Made by a program: the position numbers and the translations under genes
Origin: an uncultured beta proteobacterium
GTDB taxonomy: Bacteria > Pseudomonadota > Gammaproteobacteria > Burkholderiales > Burkholderiaceae
Assembly (NCBI GenBank): GCA_903843315.1
Contig: CAIMPQ010000105.1
Span: 1 to 13,771 of the forward strand
Length of the DNA stretch: 13,771 nt
Reading direction: 5' to 3'
Notes under the pieces: generated by a model
Database searches by the model: none
Told to the model about the DNA's origin: nothing
The model's input: the letters and a program-made list of their open reading frames with translations, nothing else
In this document: positions 1 through 6,333 of the stretch, piece by piece
Position numbering within the stretch: position 1 is the stretch's first letter
Layout: the number at the start of each line of letters is the position of its first letter

Positions 1-629
1 CCATCTTCTAAAGCTTGAAACTTATTGAATAAGGGGGCAATAAATGTGGGGAAGATCCACTGCATTAATAGGCTAAATACCGTGAGTACACCCCATGCCC
101 ATAACCACCATAAGTCACCCGCCTTAGACATGAGCGTCAGAATCACCCAAAGCAATGGAAAGCCAATCGCCCCACCAACACCTAAACCTTTCATCATGTC
201 GGAAAAGAATAATTTCTTGTTCATGCGGTTAAAGCCAAAGCGTTCCTCAAGATAAAACTGTTTGTACCAGGAGAAAGGGATGTCGATGATTCCGGAGATG
301 ATGACAATGGAGACTAGTAAAGCAATTTGTTGGGCAATACCTTCACCCAAAAATTGCAGGAGGGCCATATTTAGAATTTGTAGGCCGCCCAATAAAGTGA
401 AGCTAATTAAAATAATAGCGCTGACCCCATTTTCTAAAATACTAAGACGTAGCTTGGCGATGGTGTAGTCAGCGGCTTTTTGATGCTCTGCTAAAGTCAC
501 TTTTTCAGCAAAATCTGCTGGGACCTGATCGCGGTGCAGGGCAACATAGCGAATTTGACGTTGAGAAAGCCAGAGGCGAAGGCCAAAACTGGCAATAAAA
601 GCGATTAGAAAAACAATTGTGAATGTCAT
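1..629 (-). CDS. M48 family (Ste24/CAAX-type) membrane metallopeptidase, N-terminal part
   Basis: Reading the minus strand from the ATG at 629-627 gives 209 complete codons with no stop before the left edge, so the gene is cut by the window. The protein begins MTFTIVFLIAFIASF and has hydrophobic segments at about residues 2-20, 67-90, 100-120, 148-167 and 173-196. These fit the membrane N-terminal domain of Ste24-type CAAX proteases. Family-typical stretches are visible: LEERFGFNRMNKKLFFSD (about 128-144) and PTFIAPLFNKFQALED near the cut. The catalytic HEXXH zinc motif should lie beyond the edge and cannot be checked. By family, it would cleave membrane-associated or misfolded proteins from the inner membrane. 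No Shine-Dalgarno precedes the ATG, but a perfect TATAAT sits 6 nt upstream. The gene is divergent from orn with only 15 nt between the start codons. Confidence 0.88.
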   Translation of the reverse strand, partial: MTFTIVFLIAFIASFGLRLWLSQRQIRYVALHRDQVPADFAEKVTLAEHQKAADYTIAKLRLSILENGVSAIILISFTLLGGLQILNMALLQFLGEGIAQQIALLVSIVIISGIIDIPFSWYKQFYLEERFGFNRMNKKLFFSDMMKGLGVGGAIGFPLLWVILTLMSKAGDLWWLWAWGVLTVFSLLMQWIFPTFIAPLFNKFQALED

Positions 630-635
630 GAGATC

Positions 636-641
636 ATTATA
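636..641 (-). promoter_or_regulatory. Candidate -10 box (TATAAT) of the M48 peptidase gene
   Basis: The minus strand reads TATAAT here, a perfect -10 hexamer, with exactly six bases before the ATG at 629. Transcription starting at the usual distance would begin on the A of the ATG, giving a leaderless mRNA. No good -35 is present (about 2 of 6 matches at 17 nt spacing), so the call rests on the -10 box and the lack of a Shine-Dalgarno. Confidence 0.4.
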
Positions 642-644
642 GAT

Positions 645-1232
645 ATGAGCGAACAAACGAACACAGCAACAGGTAAGGCAGCGCCCCCAAACGAACACCT
701 TATTTGGGTGGATATGGAAATGTCTGGTTTAGACCCCGAAACCGAGCGGATCCTGGAAATTGCCATCATTGTGACTGATGCCCACCTGAATACGATTGCC
801 ACCGCTCCGGTATGGGTAGTTCATCAAGAGGATGCTGTTTTGGAGGCCATGGATGCTTGGAATAAAGGCACTCATGGCCGCTCTGGACTCATTGATAAAG
901 TGAAGGCCTCCACAATGAATGAGGCTACTGTTGAAGCACAATGCATTGCCTTTCTACAGAAATACATTAAGGCAGGTATAGCGCCGATGTGTGGCAATAC
1001 GATTGGGCAAGATCGGCGTTTCATGGCTAAGTACATGCCTAAACTAGAGGCTTATTTTCATTATCGAAATATTGATGTCTCAACCCTAAAAGAATTGTGC
1101 AAGCGCTGGCATCCTGAGTTGGTTAAAGGCTTTACAAAGAATCAGGCACACACTGCCTTAGCGGATATTGAAGAGTCTATCGAAGAGCTCAAGTATTACC
1201 GCGAAAAATTTATTGTTCCTTTGCCGCAATAA
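645..1232 (+). CDS. orn: Oligoribonuclease (3'-5' exoribonuclease, DEDDh family)
   Basis: The 195-residue product is a DEDDh exonuclease that degrades 2-5 nt RNA fragments to mononucleotides in the cytoplasm, the last step of mRNA decay; it also removes pGpG in c-di-GMP turnover. The exonuclease motifs are all visible: D23 and E25 in WVDMEMSGLDPE, D123 in GNTIGQDRRF, and H169 and D174 in HTALADIEES. Length matches the family (about 180-200), with a slightly longer polar N-terminus than E. coli Orn. The ATG at 645 is the only reasonable start before the first motif, although it has no convincing Shine-Dalgarno. The gene is divergent from the M48 peptidase gene (15 nt between start codons) and convergent with mog; the stop codon lies inside the U-tract side of the mog terminator. 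Confidence 0.96.
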   Translation: MSEQTNTATGKAAPPNEHLIWVDMEMSGLDPETERILEIAIIVTDAHLNTIATAPVWVVHQEDAVLEAMDAWNKGTHGRSGLIDKVKASTMNEATVEAQCIAFLQKYIKAGIAPMCGNTIGQDRRFMAKYMPKLEAYFHYRNIDVSTLKELCKRWHPELVKGFTKNQAHTALADIEESIEELKYYREKFIVPLPQ

Positions 1233-1251
1233 AAAAGTCCGCAAAGCGGAC
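1231..1251 (-). terminator. Intrinsic terminator of mog, overlapping the orn stop codon
   Basis: The stem GTCCGC/GCGGAC (1237-1242 with 1246-1251) has a 3-nt loop. Read on the minus strand it is followed directly by six T (1236-1231), about 30 nt after the mog stop. On the plus strand the same stem is followed only by CTTTCC, so it should be a weaker terminator for orn. The T-tract includes the last two bases of the orn TAA. Confidence 0.8.
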
Positions 1252-1280
1252 CTTTCCGTCTCTTCATCTAAAGGCTCACG

Positions 1281-1904
1281 TTACTTTTTGATGGCACTCT
1301 TTGGTCTGAAAACTGTGATGATGGTTTCATCAGTTTCAATATAAGGGCCGCCAATCAGATCAATGCAATAAGGCACTGCAGCAAAGATGCCAGGCACGAC
1401 GGCTTTTCCATCACCATCTTTTAAGCCTTCGAGGGTTTCGGCAATTGCCTTGGGTTGTCCGGGTAAATTGATGATCAGAGCTGCATGATCCTCAATTTCT
1501 CGTAAAACAGCAGTTTGTCTTGACAAAATAGCGGTCGGCACAAAGCTGAGGCTAATTTGGCGCATTTGTTCGCCAAATCCATGCATTTCTCGGGTTCCAG
1601 CCTCACGAGTGGCCTCTGGGGTCACATCTCTGCGCGAGGGGCCTGTGCCGCCTGTAGTGAGCACTAAGTCACAAGCCAATTCATCAACCAGTTCCACAAT
1701 GGCCTCAGTGATGATTTCAGCCTCATCCGCAATCAAGCGTTCATGGAAAACGCAAGGATTGGTAATAGCTTTCATCAGCCATGTCTGCAGGGCAGGAATG
1801 CCTTCATCCTGATATACGCCCTTGCTGGCGCGATCTGATATTGAGATGAGACCAATTTTGACTTCGTTTGGAGCGCTACGCTTCCAGTCTTCGGTATGCT
1901 TCAT
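1281..1904 (-). CDS. mog: Molybdopterin adenylyltransferase
   Basis: The 207-residue product fits MogA, which adenylylates molybdopterin with ATP to prepare it for molybdate insertion in molybdenum cofactor synthesis. Diagnostic segments match E. coli Mog: IGLISISDRASKGVYQDEGI (about 18-37), the substrate loop TTGGTGPSRRDVTPEAT (83-99), LPGQPKAIAETL, and a C-terminal GIFAAVPYCIDLIGGPYIET. There is a short N-terminal extension of about 12 residues before the first strand. No other molybdenum cofactor gene is in the window, so this is a stand-alone locus. The ATG at 1904 has no clear Shine-Dalgarno, but a TAGAAT hexamer lies 6 nt upstream. It is divergent from pmbA (26 nt apart) and convergent with orn, and ends at a good intrinsic terminator. 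Confidence 0.95.
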   Translation of the reverse strand: MKHTEDWKRSAPNEVKIGLISISDRASKGVYQDEGIPALQTWLMKAITNPCVFHERLIADEAEIITEAIVELVDELACDLVLTTGGTGPSRRDVTPEATREAGTREMHGFGEQMRQISLSFVPTAILSRQTAVLREIEDHAALIINLPGQPKAIAETLEGLKDGDGKAVVPGIFAAVPYCIDLIGGPYIETDETIITVFRPKSAIKK

Positions 1905-1910
1905 GTTTCT

Positions 1911-1916
1911 ATTCTA
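1911..1916 (-). promoter_or_regulatory. Candidate -10 box (TAGAAT) of mog
   Basis: The minus strand reads TAGAAT, 5 of 6 matches to the -10 consensus, six bases before the mog ATG at 1904. The implied transcription start is the A of the ATG. A weak -35 (about 3 of 6) falls at 17-18 nt spacing, inside the first codons of pmbA. Confidence 0.35.
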
Positions 1917-1918
1917 GC

Positions 1919-1924
1919 TATTAT
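1919..1924 (+). promoter_or_regulatory. Candidate -10 box (TATTAT) of pmbA
   Basis: TATTAT matches the -10 consensus at 5 of 6 positions and ends six bases before the pmbA ATG at 1931, again implying a leaderless start. Its -35 region would lie inside the first codons of mog and shows no clear match. It lies 2 bp from the opposite-facing mog -10 box. Confidence 0.35.
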
Positions 1925-1930
1925 TAGGGC

Positions 1931-3277
1931 ATGTTTACATATACATCTAGCCAGTTCCAAGAAATCGTTGATTTCATGCTTAAAGAGGCCAAAAGACGGG
2001 GTGCTTCTGATGCCATCGCTGAAGTTTCGGAGGGGCAAGGTCTATCCGTGACCGTTCGCAAGGGTGAAGTGGAGACCATTGAACAATCTCTGGACAAGCA
2101 AGTGGGAGTCACCGTATTTCTAGGTCAGCATCGCGGAAATGCTAGCACCAGTGATTTTTCTAAAGAATCGTTGAGGGCTACAGTAGATGCGGCGTATCAC
2201 ATTGCCCAACACACAGCAGAAGATACTTGTGCGGGTCCTGCAGAGCGTGATCTATTGGAAAAAAATCCTTTAGATCTGGATTTATTTCATCCGTGGAATA
2301 TTGATGCCGCCCATGCAGTGGAAATTGCCCGAACTGCAGAAGGAGCCGCGTTCGCCGTGAGTAAACAAATTCAGAATAGTGATGGTGCATCAGTTTCTGC
2401 TCATCATGCCCATTTCATGATGGGTACGACACATGGTTTTATGGGGGGCTACCCATTCTCCCGTCACTATATATCTTGTGCGCCGATAGCTAGTGAAGGT
2501 GGCAAGCATTCCAATATGCAGCGCGATGATTGGTATTCCAGTTCACGCATTCCTGAAGAGCTAGCTGATCCTGGGGCGATTGGTTTATACGCTGCGCAAC
2601 GAGCGCTGTCTCGCCTAAAAGCGAGATCTTTAACAACCCGTCGCTGCCCCGTCATCTTTGAGGCACCTTTAGCTGCTGGCTTACTAGGCGGTCTTGTACA
2701 GGCTGTTTCGGGAGGTGCTTTATATCGTCGCTCCAGTTTTTTATTGGATAGCTTAGGCAAGCAGGTGTTGCCAAAACATATCAGTCTGTTTGAAAACCCC
2801 CACCTTAAATCGATGACTGGTAGCGCGCCATTTGATGAAGAGGGTGTAAGAACTTCAGCACGCACGGTCGTCGATAAAGGAATTCTGGAAGGTTATTTTT
2901 TATCCACATATTCAGCGCGTAAGCTGGGGATGAAAACGACAGGCAATGCCGGTGGTTCGCACAATCTTACTTTGCAAAGTAAAAAATCCCCCAAGGGGGG
3001 TTTGCCTGCACTATTAAAAGAGATGGGTACTGGTTTATTGGTGACTGAATTAATGGGGCAGGGCGTGAACTACGTGACTGGCGATTACTCAAGAGGTGCT
3101 TTTGGGTATTGGGTTGAAAATGGTGAAATTCAATTTCCTGTAGAAGAGGTCACGATTGCTGGTAATTTGCGTGACATGCTGATGGATATAGAGCTCATTG
3201 GGACGGATTCTTTGATACGCGGCACCAAAGAAACGGGCTCTATTTTGATTGGCTCTATGACTATTGGCGGAAAATAA
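1931..3277 (+). CDS. pmbA: PmbA/TldE metallopeptidase-family protein
   Basis: The 448-residue product is close to the usual TldE/PmbA length (about 450). TldD and TldE form a heteromeric zinc protease that processes unfolded and modified peptides in the cytoplasm (microcin B17 maturation, CcdA degradation). TldE is the subunit without the zinc site. The N-terminal domain carries the family pattern VTVRKGEVETIEQS followed by GVTVFLGQHRGNASTSD. The C-terminal domain has TGNAGGSHNLTL and LLVTELMGQGVNYVTGDYSR, then the typical YWVENGEIQFPVEEVTIAGN ending. No HEXXH is seen, as expected for TldE. The partner tldD is not in the window. No Shine-Dalgarno fits the ATG. The next gene starts 64 nt downstream with no terminator between, so read-through into it is possible. 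Confidence 0.95.
   Translation: MFTYTSSQFQEIVDFMLKEAKRRGASDAIAEVSEGQGLSVTVRKGEVETIEQSLDKQVGVTVFLGQHRGNASTSDFSKESLRATVDAAYHIAQHTAEDTCAGPAERDLLEKNPLDLDLFHPWNIDAAHAVEIARTAEGAAFAVSKQIQNSDGASVSAHHAHFMMGTTHGFMGGYPFSRHYISCAPIASEGGKHSNMQRDDWYSSSRIPEELADPGAIGLYAAQRALSRLKARSLTTRRCPVIFEAPLAAGLLGGLVQAVSGGALYRRSSFLLDSLGKQVLPKHISLFENPHLKSMTGSAPFDEEGVRTSARTVVDKGILEGYFLSTYSARKLGMKTTGNAGGSHNLTLQSKKSPKGGLPALLKEMGTGLLVTELMGQGVNYVTGDYSRGAFGYWVENGEIQFPVEEVTIAGNLRDMLMDIELIGTDSLIRGTKETGSILIGSMTIGGK
2967..3000 (-). other. Palindrome plus antisense terminator-like hairpin inside pmbA
   Basis: Positions 2967-2982 form a perfect 16-bp palindrome, TTACTTTGCAAAGTAA. Directly after it, CCCCC-AA-GGGGGG (2988-3000) can fold as a GC-only hairpin. 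On the minus strand that hairpin is followed by A and six T, the form of an intrinsic terminator read antisense to pmbA. The palindrome sits just beyond the T-tract. All of it is within pmbA coding sequence (around KSPKGG), so it may be coincidental. Confidence 0.3.
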
Positions 3278-3329
3278 ATCCAATCGGCGTAATCAGAATA
3301 AATCAGCTAGATAAATGAGTGATGATGAA

Positions 3330-3336
3330 AGGAGGG
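3330..3336 (+). promoter_or_regulatory. Strong Shine-Dalgarno deciding the start of the TRAP binding protein
   Basis: AGGAGGG, preceded by AA, lies 5 nt before the ATG at 3342. The in-frame ATG at 3315 has no such site and would put a charged stretch (MSDDERRAA) ahead of the twin-arginine signal. The start at 3342 is therefore preferred. Confidence 0.8.
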
Positions 3337-3341
3337 CTGCA

Positions 3342-4424
3342 ATGCAAAGACGATCATTTTTAAAGAAGGCCACTATTGGCGCTGGAGCTGCTGCCTTAGG
3401 CGCGCCAGTGATTGCGCAAAGCCTGCCGACCTTGAATTGGCGCTTGGTGTCCAGTTTTCCTAAATCCTTGGATACCTTATATGGAACGCCCGAGGTATTT
3501 GCCAATTCCTTAAGAAAAGCGACCGATGGCAAATTTAATATCAAGGTGTTTGCTGCCGGCGAAGTAGTGCCAGCACTACAAGTATTAGATGCAGTTCAAA
3601 ACGGTACGGTTGAATGTGGACACACTGCCAGTTATTACTACCTAGGAAAGAACAGTGCATTCATCTTTGATACTGCCGCCCCATTTGGCATGACTGCGCG
3701 TCAGCAATCTGCATGGATGCTGCATGGTAATGGTATGAAATTAATTCGCGAACTGTATGCAAGCTATAACATTGTTAATTTCCTTGGCGGTCAGACAGGT
3801 ACGCAAATGGGTGGTTGGTTCCGTAAAGAAATTAAATCTCCAGAAGATCTGAAGGGATTGAAGTTCCGTATTGCTGGCTTCGCAGGCCAAGTACTTTCCA
3901 AGTTAGGTGTTGTTCCGCAGCAGCTACCTGCCGGAGAAATTTATTCAGCATTGGAGAAGGGCACCATTGATGCTGCTGAATTTGTTGGCCCCTATGACGA
4001 TGAGAAATTGGGTTTAGCTAAAGTAGCAAAAAATTATTATTACCCTGCATTTTGGGAGGGCGCGGCTGGCCTATCGTTCTTGGTAAATAAAAAGCAGTGG
4101 GAGTCTTTGCCACCTGCCTATCAGGCGGCTTGGGAAGCGGCCTGCTTTGAGGCGCACACTGATATGTGTGCTAAATACGATGCTTTAAATCCACCAGCAT
4201 TGCAACGATTGCTTCAAAATGGCGCAGTTCTACGCAAGTTCAACACTTCCATTTTGGATGCCTGCTTCAAGGCTGCGCAGGAGACATATGCTGAGGAGTC
4301 TGCCAAAAATCCCCAGTTCAAGAAAATATTTGAAGACTATCGCGTCTTTCGGAATATGGAAGCGCAGTGGTTTAACGTTGCTGAACAAGCATTTGCGCAA
4401 TACAGCTTTAATAAAAAACTATAA
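3342..4424 (+). CDS. TRAP transporter substrate-binding protein (DctP/TakP-like), Tat-exported
   Basis: The 360-residue product begins MQRRSFLKKATIGAGAAALG, a twin-arginine signal (RRSFLKK, then a hydrophobic stretch), with likely cleavage near APVIAQS. It should be exported folded to the periplasm. The mature part fits DctP-family binding proteins, especially the 2-oxoacid/lactate-type group: GGQTGTQMGGWFRKEI (R161), the LKGLKFRIAG segment whose R176 is in the place of the conserved carboxylate-binding arginine, then LPAGEIYSALEKGTIDAAE and a Trp/Tyr-rich YYYPAFWEGAAG. The ligand is probably a small carboxylate, as an inference. No DctQ or DctM membrane subunit is adjacent: pmbA is upstream, and a terminator then an unrelated permease are downstream. 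An alternative start at 3315 would add nine residues. Confidence 0.9.
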   Translation: MQRRSFLKKATIGAGAAALGAPVIAQSLPTLNWRLVSSFPKSLDTLYGTPEVFANSLRKATDGKFNIKVFAAGEVVPALQVLDAVQNGTVECGHTASYYYLGKNSAFIFDTAAPFGMTARQQSAWMLHGNGMKLIRELYASYNIVNFLGGQTGTQMGGWFRKEIKSPEDLKGLKFRIAGFAGQVLSKLGVVPQQLPAGEIYSALEKGTIDAAEFVGPYDDEKLGLAKVAKNYYYPAFWEGAAGLSFLVNKKQWESLPPAYQAAWEAACFEAHTDMCAKYDALNPPALQRLLQNGAVLRKFNTSILDACFKAAQETYAEESAKNPQFKKIFEDYRVFRNMEAQWFNVAEQAFAQYSFNKKL

Positions 4425-4445
4425 GCAATCCATTCGTCTGGCAAG

Positions 4446-4467
4446 AGGGGCTGTAAAGCCCTTTTTT
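4446..4467 (+). terminator. Intrinsic terminator after the TRAP binding protein gene
   Basis: The stem GGGCT/AGCCC (4448-4452 with 4457-4461) has a GTAA loop and is followed by six T at 4462-4467 and more T after a CA. It is 23 nt past the stop codon. Confidence 0.88.
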
Positions 4468-4508
4468 CATTTTTAGTACAACCTCTTTTGAATTGTTAGT
4501 ATTACACG

Positions 4509-5294
4509 ATGTTTGAAACCTTATTCGCCTCTGTATTGGAATCTTTCCATGCACATTCCTTAGCATTCTTTGTTTGCGCAATTGCGGCAGTGATCATTGT
4601 GGGAATTTCTAAGAGTGGTTTTGGTGCGGGTTTGGGGGTTCTTTCCCTCCCATTGATGGCAAGTCAATCCAGCATCAATGAGGCTTTGGCTATTTTGTTA
4701 CCCCTCTTAATTGCAATTGATTTGGTCGGAATACGTCGATTCATTAAGTATGCCGATTGGCGAATTCTGAAGATCATTGTTCCACCGGCCTTTATCGGGA
4801 TGCTACTAGGGATGATCTTTTTCACGATCATTTCGCCTCAAGTATTAACGCTTTCGGTTGGCATCTTTATTTTGCTATTTTTAATTCAAAGCTTCATCAC
4901 CTCTCACTTTGATTTGAAGGCAGCTAAACCTTACCCCTGGTTTGGGCGGATGATGGCTTTAACGTCAGGCTTCACTTCTTTCGTTGCGCATAACGGTGGT
5001 CCACCCATTACGGTATTTATGCTTAGAGAAAAGCTGATGCCCATGGTCTATACCTCCACATTGGGTATTTTCTTTACCTGTATTAACTTTGGGAAGTTAG
5101 CACCATATGCCTATTTAGACTTGCTGAATTTTAAGCAGTTTGCAACCTCTGTAGTTCTATTGCCGTGCGTGCCTATTGGCGTTTATCTCGGTTTCTATCT
5201 AGCAAAAAGAATTCCGATGAAATGGTATTACCGAATTGTCCAGTTCTTCTTGCTAGTGGCAAGTATCAAACTGATTGCTGACGGCCTTATGTAG
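4509..5294 (+). CDS. TauE/SafE-type sulfite exporter family permease
   Basis: The 261-residue product is strongly hydrophobic throughout, with about seven to eight membrane spans, as in TauE/SafE (TSUP) transporters of the inner membrane. Family patterns are visible: VGISKSGFGAGLGVLSLPLM near residues 31-50, and a second-half repeat with GFTSFVAHNGGPPITVF near 155-175. Members export or import sulfite, sulfoacetate, sulfonates or related anions; the substrate here cannot be told from sequence, and no sulfur gene is adjacent. It stands alone after a terminator. The ATG at 4509 has no Shine-Dalgarno; a weak TAGTAT (4497-4502) lies 6 nt upstream. Its stop codon is inside the end of the convergent carboxylesterase gene. 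Confidence 0.9.
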   Translation: MFETLFASVLESFHAHSLAFFVCAIAAVIIVGISKSGFGAGLGVLSLPLMASQSSINEALAILLPLLIAIDLVGIRRFIKYADWRILKIIVPPAFIGMLLGMIFFTIISPQVLTLSVGIFILLFLIQSFITSHFDLKAAKPYPWFGRMMALTSGFTSFVAHNGGPPITVFMLREKLMPMVYTSTLGIFFTCINFGKLAPYAYLDLLNFKQFATSVVLLPCVPIGVYLGFYLAKRIPMKWYYRIVQFFLLVASIKLIADGLM

Positions 5295-5961
5295 CAGAAG
5301 GTAATACTTGCTGCAAGAAGCGAGAAATATCTGCTAGTTCTTCATGATTAACCGAGTGCTCCATGGGATATTCGTTCCAATCAATGGTGTAACCCATTTT
5401 TTCTAATAATGCATAGGAAGCTTGAGCTCGCTCAGGAGCAACAACCGTGTCATATTCTCCATGCCCCATAAAAATGGGCGTACCACTATTTGCAGAGTGT
5501 TTTTCAGTGGCAAGTGTCATGGCCAAAGGAAGATAACCTGATAGGGCGATGATCCCCGCCAATGGATGCGGAAAACGTAAGCCAATATATAAGGCCATTG
5601 CACATCCTTGTGAGAACCCGGCGATGACCATATTTTCATAAGCAATCCCACGACTAGCTTCACGCTCAATCAGCTGAATGATAGATGCTGCCGAATGTTG
5701 AATTCCAGAGACATCCTCCTGATCCATCAGGTTCCGACCAATGATGTCATACCAAGCTGGCATGACATAGCCACCATTGACAGTGACCGGCATGCTTGGT
5801 GCACTGGGGAAAATAAAACGAATACCCTGACACCCAGACAAATTGAGCTCTGGAATGATGGGGGCAAAGTCATTGCCATCGGCCCCAAGACCATGCAGCC
5901 AAATAACAGCTGCGCTTGGATTGGGGGTAGTTTCTAATTCAATGCAGGGCAGTAATTCCAT
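5287..5961 (-). CDS. Alpha/beta-hydrolase, carboxylesterase / acyl-protein thioesterase family
   Basis: The 224-residue product fits the phospholipase/carboxylesterase family (Abhydrolase_2), serine esterases acting on short acyl esters or thioesters in the cytoplasm. The oxyanion-side motif WLHGLGADGNDF is at 21-32. The nucleophile is S117 in GFSQG, followed by CAMALYIGLRFP. The rest of the triad is D171 in HGEYDTVV and H202 in YPMEHSV, all in the standard order and spacing. Length is normal (about 215-230). No signal peptide is seen. The natural substrate is unknown. The 3' end overlaps the permease gene by 8 nt on the opposite strand, with no terminator visible between them. Upstream, TATAAA on the minus strand about 20 nt before the ATG is a possible -10 box. 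Confidence 0.92.
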   Translation of the reverse strand: MELLPCIELETTPNPSAAVIWLHGLGADGNDFAPIIPELNLSGCQGIRFIFPSAPSMPVTVNGGYVMPAWYDIIGRNLMDQEDVSGIQHSAASIIQLIEREASRGIAYENMVIAGFSQGCAMALYIGLRFPHPLAGIIALSGYLPLAMTLATEKHSANSGTPIFMGHGEYDTVVAPERAQASYALLEKMGYTIDWNEYPMEHSVNHEELADISRFLQQVLPSAT

Positions 5962-6056
5962 GGGATATCTCTTGGTTATCTAGTCATTTATACCCAGCAT
6001 TATCCACTGACAAGACTTACCCTTAGGGGAAATTGCGGGTTAGTGGGTGTTACTGA

Positions 6057-6077
6057 ATGAGGAGTAAGATGTTTTGA
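6057..6077 (+). other. Possible 6-codon upstream ORF ahead of the Cys2-His-Cys gene
   Basis: ATG at 6057 opens a six-codon frame (MRSKMF) ending in TGA at 6075-6077. It contains GAGGAG with a second ATG four bases later, followed by one codon and the stop. Thus a good ribosome-binding site serves a minimal reading frame 29 nt before the real start at 6106. It could be a regulatory leader or chance. Confidence 0.2.
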
Positions 6078-6105
6078 GAATCTTGAATGCCAAGGGAGTT
6101 CCTAG

Positions 6106-6333
6106 ATGAAGCCTTTCTATATTGACTATCCACAGGAAAAAATAGAAGAACATCAACATGCTTATCGCTGCCAATACTGCAAGATTCCGACCACCATTAT
6201 TTTTGGACTTTTAGAAAATCATTCGGAAGATTGCAAATACAGAATGCAACAAAGTAAATGGACTCAGTTAGAAGCAAAGCTCAGGCCACATAAAGAACAT
6301 TTTGATGAACCGCATGCTGACGAGGTGGATTAA
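6106..6333 (+). CDS. Small hypothetical protein with a Cys2-His-Cys putative metal site
   Basis: I do not recognise a named family for this 75-residue acidic/polar protein. Its most notable feature is C22-x2-C25-x13-H39-x3-C43 (RCQYCKIP, then ENHSEDC), a spacing compatible with a small zinc-binding finger. The C-terminal third is charged (KLRPHKEHFDEPHADEVD). There is no signal peptide or membrane segment, so it should be cytoplasmic. The start is supported by AAGGGAG at 6092-6098, 7 nt before the ATG. The next gene begins on the base after this stop codon, so the two are almost certainly co-transcribed and may be translationally coupled. Zinc binding is an inference from the residues. The roles of nucleic-acid binding or adaptor protein are possible but unsupported. 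Confidence 0.75.
   Translation: MKPFYIDYPQEKIEEHQHAYRCQYCKIPTTIIFGLLENHSEDCKYRMQQSKWTQLEAKLRPHKEHFDEPHADEVD

Noticed and set aside
25..468. Two plus-strand frames (76 and 68 codons) at the left end
   Set aside because: They are antisense to the clear M48 peptidase reading frame and have no protein-like family signature.
3315..3341. Start of the TRAP binding protein at the upstream ATG (3315)
   Set aside because: AGGAGG fits the ATG at 3342, which also places the twin-arginine motif at the very N-terminus; the upstream ATG lacks a ribosome-binding site.
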